Shown here: one piece after another, positions 36,133 through 45,075 of the stretch | Layout of the letters: each line of letters opens with the position of its first letter | Position numbering within the stretch: the stretch's first letter is position 1 | Assembly: GCA_964236735.1 (NCBI GenBank) | Contig: CAXSFM010000008.1 | Location: forward strand, 124,001 to 188,000 | From: JAIVJG01 sp964236735 | GTDB taxonomy: Bacteria; Acidobacteriota; Blastocatellia; Pyrinomonadales; Pyrinomonadaceae | Reading direction: 5' to 3' | DNA length: 64,000 nucleotides | Notes under the pieces: generated by a model | Told to the model about the DNA's origin: nothing | The model's database searches: none | Seen by the model: the letters and a program-made list of their open reading frames with translations, nothing else | Made by a program: the position numbers and the translations under genes

Positions 36133-36909
36133 TTATTTATTCTCGTCGCCGCGAGCTTCGACGTGAGCAACCGGCAAAGTTCGCGCGCCGAAGATGGCCG
36201 TGCCCACGCGCACGAGCGTCGCGCCTTCCTCGATGGCCGTCTCGAAGTCGTGGCTCATGCCCATCGAAAGCTCGCCCGCGCCGCTTGCGAAAACATCACG
36301 CTCGCGCAACTCGTCGCGCAGTGTACGCAGCCGCCGGAAAAATGGACGCACGCGCTCGGCATCCGTCTCAAACGGCGGCAGAATCATCAAACCTGTCAAA
36401 CGCACGCGCTCGCATTTTTTGAATGCGGAGACGAGCGCGGGCAATTCGTCTTCGCGCGCCCCGCTCTTCGTGGCTTCGCCCGCCAGATCAATCTGCGCCA
36501 GCACGTCGAGCGACGCGCGTTTCTCTTCGACGCACTGGCGTTCGAGCCGCGCGATAAGTTCCGGCGTGTCAACCGTGTGGATACAGTCGAAGAGTCGCAC
36601 GGCGCGGCGCGTCTTGTTCGCCTGCAAGTGGCCGATGAGATGCCAGCGCACGCTGCCCTCTCCTTCATTATCGCGACCGCCCAACTCCGCGATTTTCTCT
36701 TCGGCTTCCTGCACGCGATTTTCGCCGAAGACGCGCCCCCCCGCCGACATCGCCTCGCGCAGCGCAGACGCGGGATACGTCTTGCTGACGGCGATGAGCG
36801 TCACCTCCGAAGGATCGCGCCCCGCACGCCGCGCGCTCGACTCGATGCGCCGCCGCACTTCTTCGAGACGAACGCGGACGCTCTCCGCCCCCTGCTTTGT
36901 TTCAGGCAT
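36133..36909 (-). CDS. yggS: YggS/PROSC family PLP-binding protein
   Basis: 258 residues. A fold-type III PLP protein of amino-acid homeostasis: TLIAVSKTYPA with the PLP-binding Lys (Lys48 region), FGENRVQEAEEKI, WHLIGHLQANKTR, FDCIHTVDTPELI and then SAGELSMGMSHDFETAIEEG with the phosphate-binding Ser/Gly motif. It has no enzyme activity in characterised members but buffers PLP. It sits directly upstream of yggT, the common gene order. Confidence 0.95.
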   Translation of the reverse strand: MPETKQGAESVRVRLEEVRRRIESSARRAGRDPSEVTLIAVSKTYPASALREAMSAGGRVFGENRVQEAEEKIAELGGRDNEGEGSVRWHLIGHLQANKTRRAVRLFDCIHTVDTPELIARLERQCVEEKRASLDVLAQIDLAGEATKSGAREDELPALVSAFKKCERVRLTGLMILPPFETDAERVRPFFRRLRTLRDELRERDVFASGAGELSMGMSHDFETAIEEGATLVRVGTAIFGARTLPVAHVEARGDENK

Positions 36910-37236
36910 CTTTGTATGTCGCCGGCTTGAATCAGTTGAAGTTGAATCGGACGGCGAAACTATAACAAGCGCACGCGAGCGTCCGCAACCGACCTTTCAT
37001 TTCCGCAGTTCAATCTGTCCAAACACATACGACATGCGTCCTGTCCGCGCACGATACGGTCAGTGACGACACTTTATCGTGCGGAAATGCGTGCGATGAG
37101 TGGGAGTCTGCGCGCTGTTTTTCAAACTATTAACGCCGTTTTTGTGTGGCACGGTGATTGTTAGTCTTCTACAGCGAGAGGCCCAACCCCAGGCGGGCAA
37201 TCAGAGTTTGGCACACAGAGTTTGAGGAGAAAAAAC
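36910..37236. other. Divergent intergenic region, 327 bp
   Basis: It lies between yggS (leftward) and the Gly/Asn-rich protein (rightward), so both promoters should be here. I see an AT-rich patch near 37110-37155 but no clean promoter pair, no strong hairpin and no gene. Confidence 0.5.
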
Positions 37237-37836
37237 ATGAACAGCAAAAATAAAAGTTTAGTTGGAAGGGCGATAATGCTGGTGCTGTTCGCCTTTCTGG
37301 TTTTGCCTGCGTTAGCTTTCGGACAAAGTCGGGATCGTGACTACAACCGTTCCAACGACGTGTACAACAACGACCAGTACCGGCGCGAAGATCAGCGACG
37401 CCACAGACATGACGCTGATGATCGTAACCGTCGCAATGGTGTCAATAACAATGGCGGCTACAACAACAACGGCGTCTATAATAATGGCGGCTACGGCAAC
37501 AACGGTGGTTACGGCAATAACGGCGGCTACGGCAACTATGGTTATGACAACTTTCGCCAGACCGCGCTGAACGCCGGTTACAACGAAGGCATCAAGGAAG
37601 GTCGCAAGGATCGCGACCACGGCGACCGCTACAACTATACTGACGAGCGCGCCTTTCAGGATGGGACGAAAGATTACAACTCGCGTTACGGCAATCGCGA
37701 ACAGTATCGCCAAATCTTCCGTCAAGGTTTCGTCAACGGCTACAACGACGGCTACGGTCGAGGCTACAACAACAACGGCGGCTATCGTCGCAACAACGGC
37801 GGCAGCATCCTCGGCGGCATCTTCGGACGCCCCTAA
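37237..37836 (+). CDS. Secreted Gly/Asn/Tyr-rich repeat protein
   Basis: 199 residues from ATG 37237 (MNSKNKSLVG); a Shine-Dalgarno (GGAG) lies 8 bp upstream. A signal peptide (IMLVLFAFLVLPALAFGQ) precedes a highly charged Arg/Asp stretch. A tandem Gly-Asn-Tyr repeat (NNNGGYNNNGVYNNGGYGNN) covers about 70-105. The part after 110 (LNAGYNEGIKEGRKDRDHG to RQGFVNGYNDGYGRGY) resembles a helical YXXG-repeat surface protein. Such low-complexity proteins are commonly surface or matrix components. Not a named family. An intrinsic terminator follows 24 bp downstream. Confidence 0.75.
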   Translation: MNSKNKSLVGRAIMLVLFAFLVLPALAFGQSRDRDYNRSNDVYNNDQYRREDQRRHRHDADDRNRRNGVNNNGGYNNNGVYNNGGYGNNGGYGNNGGYGNYGYDNFRQTALNAGYNEGIKEGRKDRDHGDRYNYTDERAFQDGTKDYNSRYGNREQYRQIFRQGFVNGYNDGYGRGYNNNGGYRRNNGGSILGGIFGRP

Positions 37837-37860
37837 CTTTCGCTGACAGATTTAACGAAC

Positions 37861-37897
37861 AGTGGCTCGAATCAAACGGTTCGAGCCACTTTTTTTT
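37861..37897 (+). terminator. Intrinsic terminator
   Basis: An 11-bp perfect stem (agtggctcgaa with ttcgagccact), 8-base loop and a run of seven T's. A textbook terminator for the Gly/Asn-rich protein gene. Confidence 0.9.
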
Positions 37898-37913
37898 GCG
37901 TCCGGCGTCTCGC

Positions 37914-37943
37914 TTGACACCTTTACGACGCGGTTCGTATATT
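37914..37943 (+). promoter_or_regulatory. Sigma-70-type promoter of tRNA-Leu
   Basis: TTGACA at 37914-37919, 18-bp spacer, TATATT at 37938-37943. The tRNA begins 17 bp after the -10 box, so the transcript start should be within about 10 bases of the mature 5' end. Confidence 0.8.
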
Positions 37944-37959
37944 GATTAACACAACGCAC

Positions 37960-38043
37960 GCGGATGTGGCGAAATTGGCAGACGCGCAGGTCTCAGAAGC
38001 CTGTGGTAGCGATACCGTGGTGGTTCAAGTCCACTCATCCGCA
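37960..38043 (+). tRNA. tRNA-Leu (CAG anticodon)
   Basis: The 84 bases fold as a class II tRNA: acceptor GCGGATG pairs with CATCCGC, discriminator A at 38043 with no encoded CCA. The anticodon loop CTCAGAA gives anticodon CAG (reads CUG). A long variable arm follows (GGTAGCGATACC) and the T arm is TGGTTCAAGTCCA. Leu is inferred from the anticodon. A terminator follows at 38051. Confidence 0.95.
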
Positions 38044-38050
38044 TAAGAAT

Positions 38051-38090
38051 AAGGCAAAAGGAGAAGAGCGCGTCTTCACTTTTGCCTTTT
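38051..38090 (+). terminator. Terminator of tRNA-Leu
   Basis: A 10-bp outer stem (aaggcaaaag with cttttgcctt) encloses a second small stem (gaaga, tcttc), followed by TT and a T-rich tract. Confidence 0.75.
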
Positions 38091-38110
38091 ACTTTTGTCG
38101 TCGCGTTAAT

Positions 38111-38548
38111 TCAGTTGACTGTTTCGGATTCGTCTTCGCGCGTGCCGGAGTCGGCTGCTGCCAGAAGCGTGAGCGGTTGCTCGTCAAAGAGTGAAGAGTT
38201 GACGAGCGTCTGCACCCAGTATTGGCCGGGCGTGTGGAACCCGACATTGAAAAAGAAGCTGACGTTATTGGCGACGCTGCCGGGCATAATCTCAAACGGC
38301 GTCGGCTGCGAAAGCACTATCGGCTGTTGCCGATCTTCGGTCAGGATACGCACTTCCGAAAGGTGCGCGCCCTCGCCGCGCCACTGCTGGACGACAGCGA
38401 ACTTCATCACGGAGACGGGAAACTGCTGCACCACGATTTGATGAAACACGCCCATCAGAGACAGCTTGTTGCCGACTTCCAGACGCACATCGTCGCAGAA
38501 GATGGTGTAGGTCAGTTCGAGTTTGTTTGATTGTTTGTTGTTACTCAT
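38111..38548 (-). CDS. DUF6941-like protein, unknown
   Basis: 145 residues, soluble, rich in beta strands: LELTYTIFCDDVRLEVGNKL at 10-29 and VMKFAVVQQWRGEGAHLSEV near 47. The pattern resembles a DUF6941-type domain, but that is a recollection rather than a confirmed match. Its ATG overlaps the stop of the small membrane gene upstream (ATGA), so the two are translated together. No catalytic motif. Confidence 0.65.
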   Translation of the reverse strand: MSNNKQSNKLELTYTIFCDDVRLEVGNKLSLMGVFHQIVVQQFPVSVMKFAVVQQWRGEGAHLSEVRILTEDRQQPIVLSQPTPFEIMPGSVANNVSFFFNVGFHTPGQYWVQTLVNSSLFDEQPLTLLAAADSGTREDESETVN

Positions 38549-38721
38549 CTAAATATTCTCAGCATCACTCCGACCACTCCGCCACCTATAGAACCTAAGA
38601 ACGCGCCTTCGGCAGCAAGATAAAACGCCATGCCAAAGCCCTCTCCAAAAAAGAATAGAATACCCGCTCCAACAATTGCGCCGAAGAGGACGCTTTTAGT
38701 AATGATGCGCTTTCGTCTCAT
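38545..38721 (-). CDS. 58-residue membrane peptide, coupled to the next gene
   Basis: Too short for a normal gene-finding cutoff. ATG at 38721, TGA at 38547-38545 that overlaps the ATG of the downstream gene. The protein starts MRRKRIITKS and has two hydrophobic, glycine-rich segments (VLFGAIVGAGILFFFGEGFG and FLGSIGGGVVGVMLRIF) that fit two membrane spans with a basic N-terminus. It begins 9 bp after the ligA stop. Codon use matches the neighbours. The tight spacing on both sides supports real translation. Confidence 0.7.
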   Translation of the reverse strand: MRRKRIITKSVLFGAIVGAGILFFFGEGFGMAFYLAAEGAFLGSIGGGVVGVMLRIFR

Positions 38722-38730
38722 GCTGTATTT

Positions 38731-40749
38731 CTATCTTAACATCTCTTTTAGCCCCGCCTCGTCAATCACGTTCAAGCCGAGAGCCTGCGCCTTGTCGAGC
38801 TTTGACCCGGCGTCCTCACCCGCGACGACGTAGTCCGTCTTCTTGCTGACGGTCGAAGTGACGCGACCGCCGCGCGATTCGATGAGCGCGCGCGCTTCAT
38901 CTCGCGTCAACGTTTCGAGTTTGCCGGTCAGCACAAACTGTTTGCCGGCAAATTCTCCGTCGCGGCTCGCGCTCGCGTTGTTCGTCAACTCCGTCTGCAC
39001 GCCCGCCGCGCGCAGACGCTCGCACAAATTGCGATTGCCTTCGTCGTCGAACCAGTCGCGGACGCTCTCTGCAACGGTCAGGCCGATTTCGTGAATGGCG
39101 TCCAATTCTTCGACGCTGGCGGCGGCGAGTCTGGCGAGCGAGCCGAAGTGGCGCGCGAGAATGGCGGCGGTGCGCTGGCCGACGTGACGGATGCCGAGAC
39201 CATAGACGAGGTGCGGCAAATCGCGCGTCTTGCTGGCCTCGATCTGCGTCAGCAAATTCGCGGCGGACTTCTCCGCCCGGCGTTCGAGTGCGGCCACATC
39301 CTCGCCCTTCAGCGCGTACAAATCCGCCACGTCGCGCACCATTTTCAGTTGAACGAATTGTTCGGCCAGCGCGTCGCCCAAGCCCTCAATCCTCATCGCG
39401 CGTCTGGACGCAAAATGCAGCAGACGACCTTTGAGTTGCGCCGCGCAATCGGCGGCCACGCAACGCGCGACTACCTCGCCTTCGGGACGCGACACGACGC
39501 CGCCGCACACGGGGCACTCTGTCGGAAAGCTGTATTCCGCTTCCGCGCCCGTCCGTCTTGATTCAACGACGTTGAGGACTTTCGGAATAATCTCGCCGCT
39601 CTTTTCGATGTTGACCCAATCGCCGATCTTCACGCCGAGACGTTTGATTTCGTCCGCGTTGTGAAGCGTCGCGCGCGCCACCGTCGTACCCGCGAGTTGA
39701 ACGGGCGTCAGGTTCGCGACCGGCGTGAGCGCGCCCGTGCGCCCCACCTGCACGACGATTGACTCGACTTGCGTCGTCGCCTGTCGCGCCGGGTATTTGT
39801 ATGCGATAGCCCAGCGCGGCGCCTTCGTCGTCGTCCCGAACTCGTCCTGCAAGGCCGTCGAATTAACTTTCACGACCACGCCGTCAATCTCGTATTCGAG
39901 ACTGTCGCGCTCGCTCTCCATTCGATTGCAGAAAGCGATCACTTCATCAATCGAGGCGCACAGCGCGCGTTGCTCGTTGACTTGCAGGCCGACGCGCGCG
40001 AGCCAGTCGAGCGCAGCCCAGTGCGTGTCGAAGGCTTTGCGCTCGCCGCGCAACACGTCGTAGGCGAACATGTCGAGACGCCTGCGCGCGACGACCTGCG
40101 GATCGAGTTGACGGATGGTTCCGGCGGCGGCGTTGCGCGGATTGGCGAAGCGCGCTTCTTCCGCTTCTTCACGCTCGGCGTTGATGCGCTCGAACGTCGC
40201 GCGCGACAGATACGCCTCGCCGCGCACTTCGAGTTCCGCGCCCGCTTCCTCCGGCGCGCGCTTCAGACGAAGCGGGATGCTGCGAATCGTTCGCACGTTC
40301 TGCGTCACGTCTTCGCCAATCCGACCGTCGCCGCGCGTCACGCCGCGCACGAACACGCCGTCCTCGTAATGCAGAGAGATGGAGAGTCCGTCAATCTTCA
40401 ACTCCGCGATGTACTCGAACGCGCGCCCGTCTGCGAGTTTGCGGCAACGTTCGTCGAAGGCGCGCAGGTCTTCGAGGTTGTAGCTGTTCTCCAAAGAGAG
40501 CATCGGGCGGCGATGGACGTACTCATTGAAGCCTTCGGCGGGTCGCCCTCCGACGCGCAGAGTCGGACTGTCGGGCGTCTGCCATTCGGGATGCTCTTCT
40601 TCCAGTTGACGCAGGCGCACGAGCAGCGCGTCGTACTCAACGTCCGTAATTTCGGGGCGGTCGTGGACGTAGTACAACTCTTCGTGGCGGATAATTTCCG
40701 CGCGCAGAGTTGTAATTTCCTGTTCGATTTTTTTCGCGCTGGACGGCAA
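38731..40749 (-). CDS. ligA: NAD-dependent DNA ligase LigA
   Basis: 672 residues; seals nicks during replication and repair using NAD. The adenylation motif ELKIDGLSIS has the active Lys118. RNAAAGTIRQLDP, AYKYPARQATT and NIEKSGEIIPKV cover the nucleotidyl-transferase and OB domains. A four-Cys zinc site (CPVCGG, CVAADC) follows, then helix-hairpin-helix motifs and a C-terminal BRCT domain (FVLTGKLETLTRDEARALIE). Full length for the family. The gene precedes two small genes. Confidence 0.97.
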   Translation of the reverse strand: MPSSAKKIEQEITTLRAEIIRHEELYYVHDRPEITDVEYDALLVRLRQLEEEHPEWQTPDSPTLRVGGRPAEGFNEYVHRRPMLSLENSYNLEDLRAFDERCRKLADGRAFEYIAELKIDGLSISLHYEDGVFVRGVTRGDGRIGEDVTQNVRTIRSIPLRLKRAPEEAGAELEVRGEAYLSRATFERINAEREEAEEARFANPRNAAAGTIRQLDPQVVARRRLDMFAYDVLRGERKAFDTHWAALDWLARVGLQVNEQRALCASIDEVIAFCNRMESERDSLEYEIDGVVVKVNSTALQDEFGTTTKAPRWAIAYKYPARQATTQVESIVVQVGRTGALTPVANLTPVQLAGTTVARATLHNADEIKRLGVKIGDWVNIEKSGEIIPKVLNVVESRRTGAEAEYSFPTECPVCGGVVSRPEGEVVARCVAADCAAQLKGRLLHFASRRAMRIEGLGDALAEQFVQLKMVRDVADLYALKGEDVAALERRAEKSAANLLTQIEASKTRDLPHLVYGLGIRHVGQRTAAILARHFGSLARLAAASVEELDAIHEIGLTVAESVRDWFDDEGNRNLCERLRAAGVQTELTNNASASRDGEFAGKQFVLTGKLETLTRDEARALIESRGGRVTSTVSKKTDYVVAGEDAGSKLDKAQALGLNVIDEAGLKEMLR

Positions 40750-40911
40750 GTCGCGTTCACCACCACTTTGAAACGTTAGCTGAAGCTTTCGCCCACATCA
40801 TAAATGATGGTGACAGCGTCCGCCACCGGACAGTTATCAAGCGGCGCGCGAATCTCTCCGTCGCGGGGGCAACAGACTTGTTGATAGACTCAATGCCGGT
40901 CGCCCGGTGTC

Positions 40912-41214
40912 TCAGCCGAATGACGGCGGCGGGGGCGGCGCGCTGTACTGGGCTTGGACGGGCGTAACGTTGTTGGCGATCAAGTAGGCGATTCCCGCGC
41001 CGGCGGCAGCGCCGAGCAACGCCGCGACGTAGATGAGAAACTGTCCCGCTCCGCTGATGGCGACGACGATGCCGCCGATAATCGCGCCGCCGATCTCGCC
41101 GCCAATCCACAATCCTACGGTCATCGCTTTGAACCAGCCGGCCTTGCGACCTTTCCCCTCAATAATCCCGCCGACCTTCCTTGTCAGAAAAATCAAAAGC
41201 ATAATTTCTAACAT
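40912..41214 (-). CDS. Small Gly-rich membrane protein, unknown
   Basis: About 100 residues from ATG 41214, supported by GGAGAAACGCGC just upstream. Residues 1-25 carry one hydrophobic segment and MLEIMLLIFLTRKVGGIIEG. Two more segments follow (GLWIGGEIGGAIIGGIVVAI and FLIYVAALLGAAAGAGIAYL). The C-terminal Pro-rich tail (SAPPPPPSFG) is cytosolic or periplasmic. Similar small proteins with RKAGWFK-like motifs occur in many phyla; no function is known to me. Confidence 0.7.
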   Translation of the reverse strand: MLEIMLLIFLTRKVGGIIEGKGRKAGWFKAMTVGLWIGGEIGGAIIGGIVVAISGAGQFLIYVAALLGAAAGAGIAYLIANNVTPVQAQYSAPPPPPSFG

Positions 41215-41286
41215 GCGCGTTTCTCCTTCTCTGTGAGTCTTGAGTGTCTGCTTAACCACTCGTTATCAGTGTGCAAAGGCTGTCAC

Positions 41287-42699
41287 TTACTTGTTGAGCG
41301 GAACGACGATGTCGTCGTCCGGCTCCGCGCCTTCCTCTGCTTCAAGCTCGGCGAGGCGATGGATGATGCGGCCAAAGTATTTGATGCCTTGGATGAAATC
41401 GTCAAGGCGTATGTTTTCATCAGGGCCGTGCGGGTTCGAGCCTGCATAGCTGATGCCGAAAGAGGCGACGGGCATGGGCGGCGTTTGCGCTCCGCAGATC
41501 GCTCCGACGGGGCCGCTGGCCGGGTCGAGCGGATAGACGACGGGCGGGGCGTCGTAAATTTCTGTGGCTGATTCGATTGACGCGCGCGCGACGTAAGAGG
41601 TGGGCGGCGATTTAACGAAGGGCGCGACTCCGAGTTCGACGATCTCGATGTCATGGAAGCCGCGCGTGTCGAGATGCCGGCGCAGGAGTGTGACGACAAG
41701 TTCGGGCGTTAAGTCGGGGACGAGTCGAAAGTCGAGACGCGCCGTCGCCGCGCCGGGCAGAATGGTTTTCGCGCCCGCCTCTGTGTGGCCGGTGCGGATG
41801 CCGCAGATCGTACAGGTCGCGCCGAAGATGAGTTCCTTCGCCAACTCCTTGCCGGACATTCCGCGCACCCAGTTGCCGATGCGAAACTCGCGCCGCAAGG
41901 CCGCCTCGTCAAGTTGGACGGTCTTCAAAGTCTGCTTGTCTTCCGACGTGATCGGCGCGACGTGCGAAGAGAAACCGTCAACCGTAATCACGCCCTTCGG
42001 CGAAACGACGGTGGCGAGCGCCTGCACGAGACGCCACGCCGGATTCGGCACGATGCCGCCCCACTTCGAGTGCAAATCCGTGCGTGCGCCGTGTGCGCGA
42101 AGTTCGAGAAAGGCGATGCCCTTGAAACCGAGACTGACGACGAGACGCTCGTTCGTGTCTCTGTAACCGTCGTCCCAGATGCAGCCGTCGGCGCGCAGCA
42201 ACTCCGCGTTCTCGCGCGCGAAACGATAGAGACTCAAACTGGCGATGCCGTCTTCGCCCTCGACGATGAAGCGGAGACAGACGGGCAGCTTGCCGAAAGT
42301 TTTCTGGTACGCCTCGACCGCCGCGATGCGCGCCACGAGATCGCCCTTGCTGTTCGACGCGCCGCGCGCGTAGAGCTTGCCGTCACGCACGACCGACGCG
42401 AACGGCCCCGAAGACCATTCGGTCAACTGCCCGACGGGCTGCACGTCGTAGTGACCATAGACGACTAAACAACGCTCGCCCGCGCCGCACTCCCCGTAAA
42501 TAAGGGGAAAGCCGCTGCCGACTTTGAACATGCGCGTGCCCGCGCCCGTGCGCTGCAACATCTGCTCAACCATTTCGGCAACCGCGCGCATCCCCGTCCC
42601 GCGCGCCGCCACAGACGGCATCCGGCACAGAGCCTGCAAACGCTCCGTGAAGGAGCGCGCGTGGCGATCAACGTAGCGGTCGAAGCGCGAAAACAGCAT
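41287..42699 (-). CDS. M20 family dipeptidase/carboxypeptidase
   Basis: About 470 residues from ATG 42699; the earlier TTG at 42714 lies inside a word repeat. Metal motifs: VVYGHYDVQPVGQL (His and Asp), GASNSKGDLVA (bridging Asp) and IVEGEDGIAS (catalytic Glu then Asp where most family members have Glu-Glu-Glu). The Asp as second ligand may still bind zinc. A dimerisation insert spans about 200-320. No signal peptide, so cytosolic. Likely cleaves dipeptides or similar amides. Confidence 0.85.
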   Translation of the reverse strand: MLFSRFDRYVDRHARSFTERLQALCRMPSVAARGTGMRAVAEMVEQMLQRTGAGTRMFKVGSGFPLIYGECGAGERCLVVYGHYDVQPVGQLTEWSSGPFASVVRDGKLYARGASNSKGDLVARIAAVEAYQKTFGKLPVCLRFIVEGEDGIASLSLYRFARENAELLRADGCIWDDGYRDTNERLVVSLGFKGIAFLELRAHGARTDLHSKWGGIVPNPAWRLVQALATVVSPKGVITVDGFSSHVAPITSEDKQTLKTVQLDEAALRREFRIGNWVRGMSGKELAKELIFGATCTICGIRTGHTEAGAKTILPGAATARLDFRLVPDLTPELVVTLLRRHLDTRGFHDIEIVELGVAPFVKSPPTSYVARASIESATEIYDAPPVVYPLDPASGPVGAICGAQTPPMPVASFGISYAGSNPHGPDENIRLDDFIQGIKYFGRIIHRLAELEAEEGAEPDDDIVVPLNK

Positions 42700-42704
42700 A
42701 AGCT

Positions 42705-42774
42705 CAAGGTTCAAAGTTTAAAGTTCAAAGTTAAAAACTGGCCTTCAACCTTGAACTTTAAACTTTGAACCTTG
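42705..42774. repeat. Intergenic word-repeat hairpin, YAARGTT family
   Basis: Arms 42705-42732 and 42747-42774 are reverse complements at 27 of 28 positions with a 14-base loop. The repeated 7-bp word is CAAAGTT/CAAGGTT/TAAAGTT. The TAA stop of the acetyltransferase gene is inside the arm, and the dipeptidase ATG is 5 bp from the other arm, leaving little room for a normal ribosome-binding site. Confidence 0.85.
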
Positions 42775-43603
42775 AACTTTCAAAGAAAAGATAGCGCGGA
42801 TGTGCCGCGTCTCGCTCGAAGCCGGTGCAGATGAGGCCGTTGGCGAGGGCGTTTTGAAATTCTTCGCGGACGCGCAGTTGCTCTTGGCGCGCGGCGTGCG
42901 GGCCTGCGCGGATGAGCGCGCTCCAGTCGGCGGGAATTTCGACGGCGGCATCGTGTGTAACGTGCATCGCGTGCGACTCGTCGCGCGAGAGCGATGCGAC
43001 GCGCGCGGAGTCGAGATGCCATTCGGCGACGAGCCGGTCGCTGTCAATGCCGTAAGCTGTGCCGTACTCGCCGCCGACCGCCGAATAGTCTGTGCCGTAA
43101 TAATTGACGGTGTAGCTTCGCACGATGACGCCGAGACGGTTGAGATTGAAATGCGCGTTGCGCGACTCCAGAGGGTTCCAAGTCCAGCGTATGAAGCGGC
43201 GGCCTTCACTCATCGCGCGCGAGCGTTGCGCCCACTTGAGCCGCGCGCCGACGCCGCGATTCTGGTAGTCCTTCGCGACAGCCATCATGTGCGAGTAGCC
43301 GATCACTTCCTCTTCTTCGCGAGGCGCAACGTCAGTGATGCCGTCAAGCACGGTGCGCGCGTCGTTGTCGTCATGCTTCGCTTGGCGGACGGCGACTTGT
43401 GTGAGCACGAAGCCGACCAGACGTTCGCCGTCGAACGCACCGAGCGTCCAGCCGCCCGCGCTGCGTGCGACGATTAAGTGGCGACGCGGCGAAAGCTCAA
43501 GGTCTGGGAGCGCGAAGGCTTCGCGTTGCAGGCGCACGCACTCGTCGAACTCCGAGACGGTCGCGCACTCACGCACAGTAATTTCGTCTTTCGTGTCAGA
43601 CAT
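42758..43603 (-). CDS. GNAT N-acetyltransferase (COG3375-like)
   Basis: 281 residues from ATG 43603. A GNAT fold with the acetyl-CoA loop YQNRGVGARLKWAQ and the family-specific stretch FIRWTWNPLESRNAHFNLNR. The C-terminal part has an unusual set of His/Asp/Gly-rich turns. The last five or so codons and the TAA stop come from a word-repeat element (the end reads ESSRFKV), so the natural C-terminus has probably been replaced. Substrate unknown. Confidence 0.8.
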   Translation of the reverse strand: MSDTKDEITVRECATVSEFDECVRLQREAFALPDLELSPRRHLIVARSAGGWTLGAFDGERLVGFVLTQVAVRQAKHDDNDARTVLDGITDVAPREEEEVIGYSHMMAVAKDYQNRGVGARLKWAQRSRAMSEGRRFIRWTWNPLESRNAHFNLNRLGVIVRSYTVNYYGTDYSAVGGEYGTAYGIDSDRLVAEWHLDSARVASLSRDESHAMHVTHDAAVEIPADWSALIRAGPHAARQEQLRVREEFQNALANGLICTGFERDAAHPRYLFFESSRFKV

Positions 43604-43644
43604 CAATCTTCGCGTGCCGGCATGTCCTCATACGCCCATGCTGG

Positions 43645-45075
43645 TCACTGATCAGTGGTCACGGCTTTTGTCGGGAGATTAAGGTGGACGGCGAGGCCGT
43701 TGGGTTGAAGGTCGTGGAGGCTGACGATGCCGCCGAGGACGCCGAGCAGGCGATGCGCGATGACGAGTCCGAGTTCGTTCATGTTCGTGCCGCGCTCGCT
43801 CGGCGTGTCAACGTCCGCCGCATCGAAGATGTGCGCCGGATCGAGGAGCGGCTCGCCCGCGTCGCTAATCTCGATGCGAAGCCGGTCACCTTCGTCGGGC
43901 ACGGTCTCGATTCGCACCGTGCCGCCTTCAGGACTGCGACCAATGGCGTAAGCGAAAAAGTTGTAGAGCACCTGCCGCAGCTTGCCTTCATCAGAGACGA
44001 CGGGGCCGAGTTCCGGCGCGGTCACGCATTCCATCTCGACGCCTTGCTTTTGCGCCAGACGCGCCACAGTCGCGCACGTCTCGCGCAAAGTCTCGCGCAA
44101 AGAAAACTCATGGAGGAAGAGTTCGATCTGCCCGGCTTCGAGTCTCGATAGGTCAACGAGTTGGTTGAGGCTGGCTTGCAGTTGAAAACCGGACGACTGA
44201 ATTTTCTCGCAGAAGCGACGTTGCGGCGCGGTTAAATCTTCCTTGTCAATGAGGATTTCGGAGAAGCCGAGAATCGAAGTGAGCGGCGTCCGCAACTCGT
44301 GCGACATGCGCGCGAGAAAGAGCGAGCGGTAGCGGCTGACGCGCTCCAACTCTACGTTCGCCGCTTCGAGCGACGCGCCGCGCTGCTGCAACTCCGCGAC
44401 GAGACTCTCGATGCGACCTCGTCCCTCGGACACCGCCGCGCCGCGTCTGGCGTTGCCGATGGCGATGATGATCGCCGGGCCGACGAAGCGGATGCCTTTG
44501 ATGGCGGCGCGCAGACGCTCCGGGAACGCCGTCGTCACGATGAGCACGCCGAAGAGCTTGTCCTGCGCGTAGATGGGAACGCCGACCGCTGCACGGAGAT
44601 CCGTCTGCCCGAAGATGCGAAGCAATTTTTGCCTCGTGATGTCGGACTCCGCATCATGCGCTTCGTCCGCCCACAGGTAACACTCCACGCCCGTCTGCTC
44701 CACTTCGTGCGTCATCAACTCGCCGATCTGTTTGGCCTTCTCCGCGTCGAGTTGTGGATGCGCGTACTCCGACACCTGTTGGAGCCGCCCGTCTGCGCCG
44801 CGCAGGTATGTGATGATGCAGCACAATTCCCAGTGGCGCAGGAGAATGTCTGCAAAGCTCCGGCAAATCTCCGCTTCGGTGGGGCCTGCGCCGGTCGTGA
44901 ACGCCTGCCCGTGCAGAAGATTGACGACATCGGCGCTGAGCGCCTGAAACTCGCGCGCGGGCGTGCCGGAGGTGACGGGCACAACGGGCGTGACGGACGC
45001 GGCAGCGCCCGGCGCAGTGCGCTCCTGTCGTTCGATTCTCTCCACGACCTCTTTAACCTTGACCCGTTTGCCCAT
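43645..45075 (-). CDS. GAF-domain histidine kinase with degenerate ATPase
   Basis: 476 residues, cytosolic (no membrane span). A GAF sensor domain occupies about 55-210 (WELCCIITYLRGADGRLQQV to GVPIYAQDKLFGVLIVTT). A coiled helix follows, then the HisKA box MSHELRTPLTSILGFSEIL with the phospho-acceptor His near 254. The ATPase domain is altered: the N box reads VLYNFFAYAIGRSPEGG (second conserved Asn replaced by Tyr) and the G2 box reads NELGLVIAH rather than GTGLGLAI. It may bind ATP weakly or act mainly as a phosphatase or scaffold. No response regulator is adjacent. Confidence 0.8.
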   Translation of the reverse strand: MGKRVKVKEVVERIERQERTAPGAAASVTPVVPVTSGTPAREFQALSADVVNLLHGQAFTTGAGPTEAEICRSFADILLRHWELCCIITYLRGADGRLQQVSEYAHPQLDAEKAKQIGELMTHEVEQTGVECYLWADEAHDAESDITRQKLLRIFGQTDLRAAVGVPIYAQDKLFGVLIVTTAFPERLRAAIKGIRFVGPAIIIAIGNARRGAAVSEGRGRIESLVAELQQRGASLEAANVELERVSRYRSLFLARMSHELRTPLTSILGFSEILIDKEDLTAPQRRFCEKIQSSGFQLQASLNQLVDLSRLEAGQIELFLHEFSLRETLRETCATVARLAQKQGVEMECVTAPELGPVVSDEGKLRQVLYNFFAYAIGRSPEGGTVRIETVPDEGDRLRIEISDAGEPLLDPAHIFDAADVDTPSERGTNMNELGLVIAHRLLGVLGGIVSLHDLQPNGLAVHLNLPTKAVTTDQ

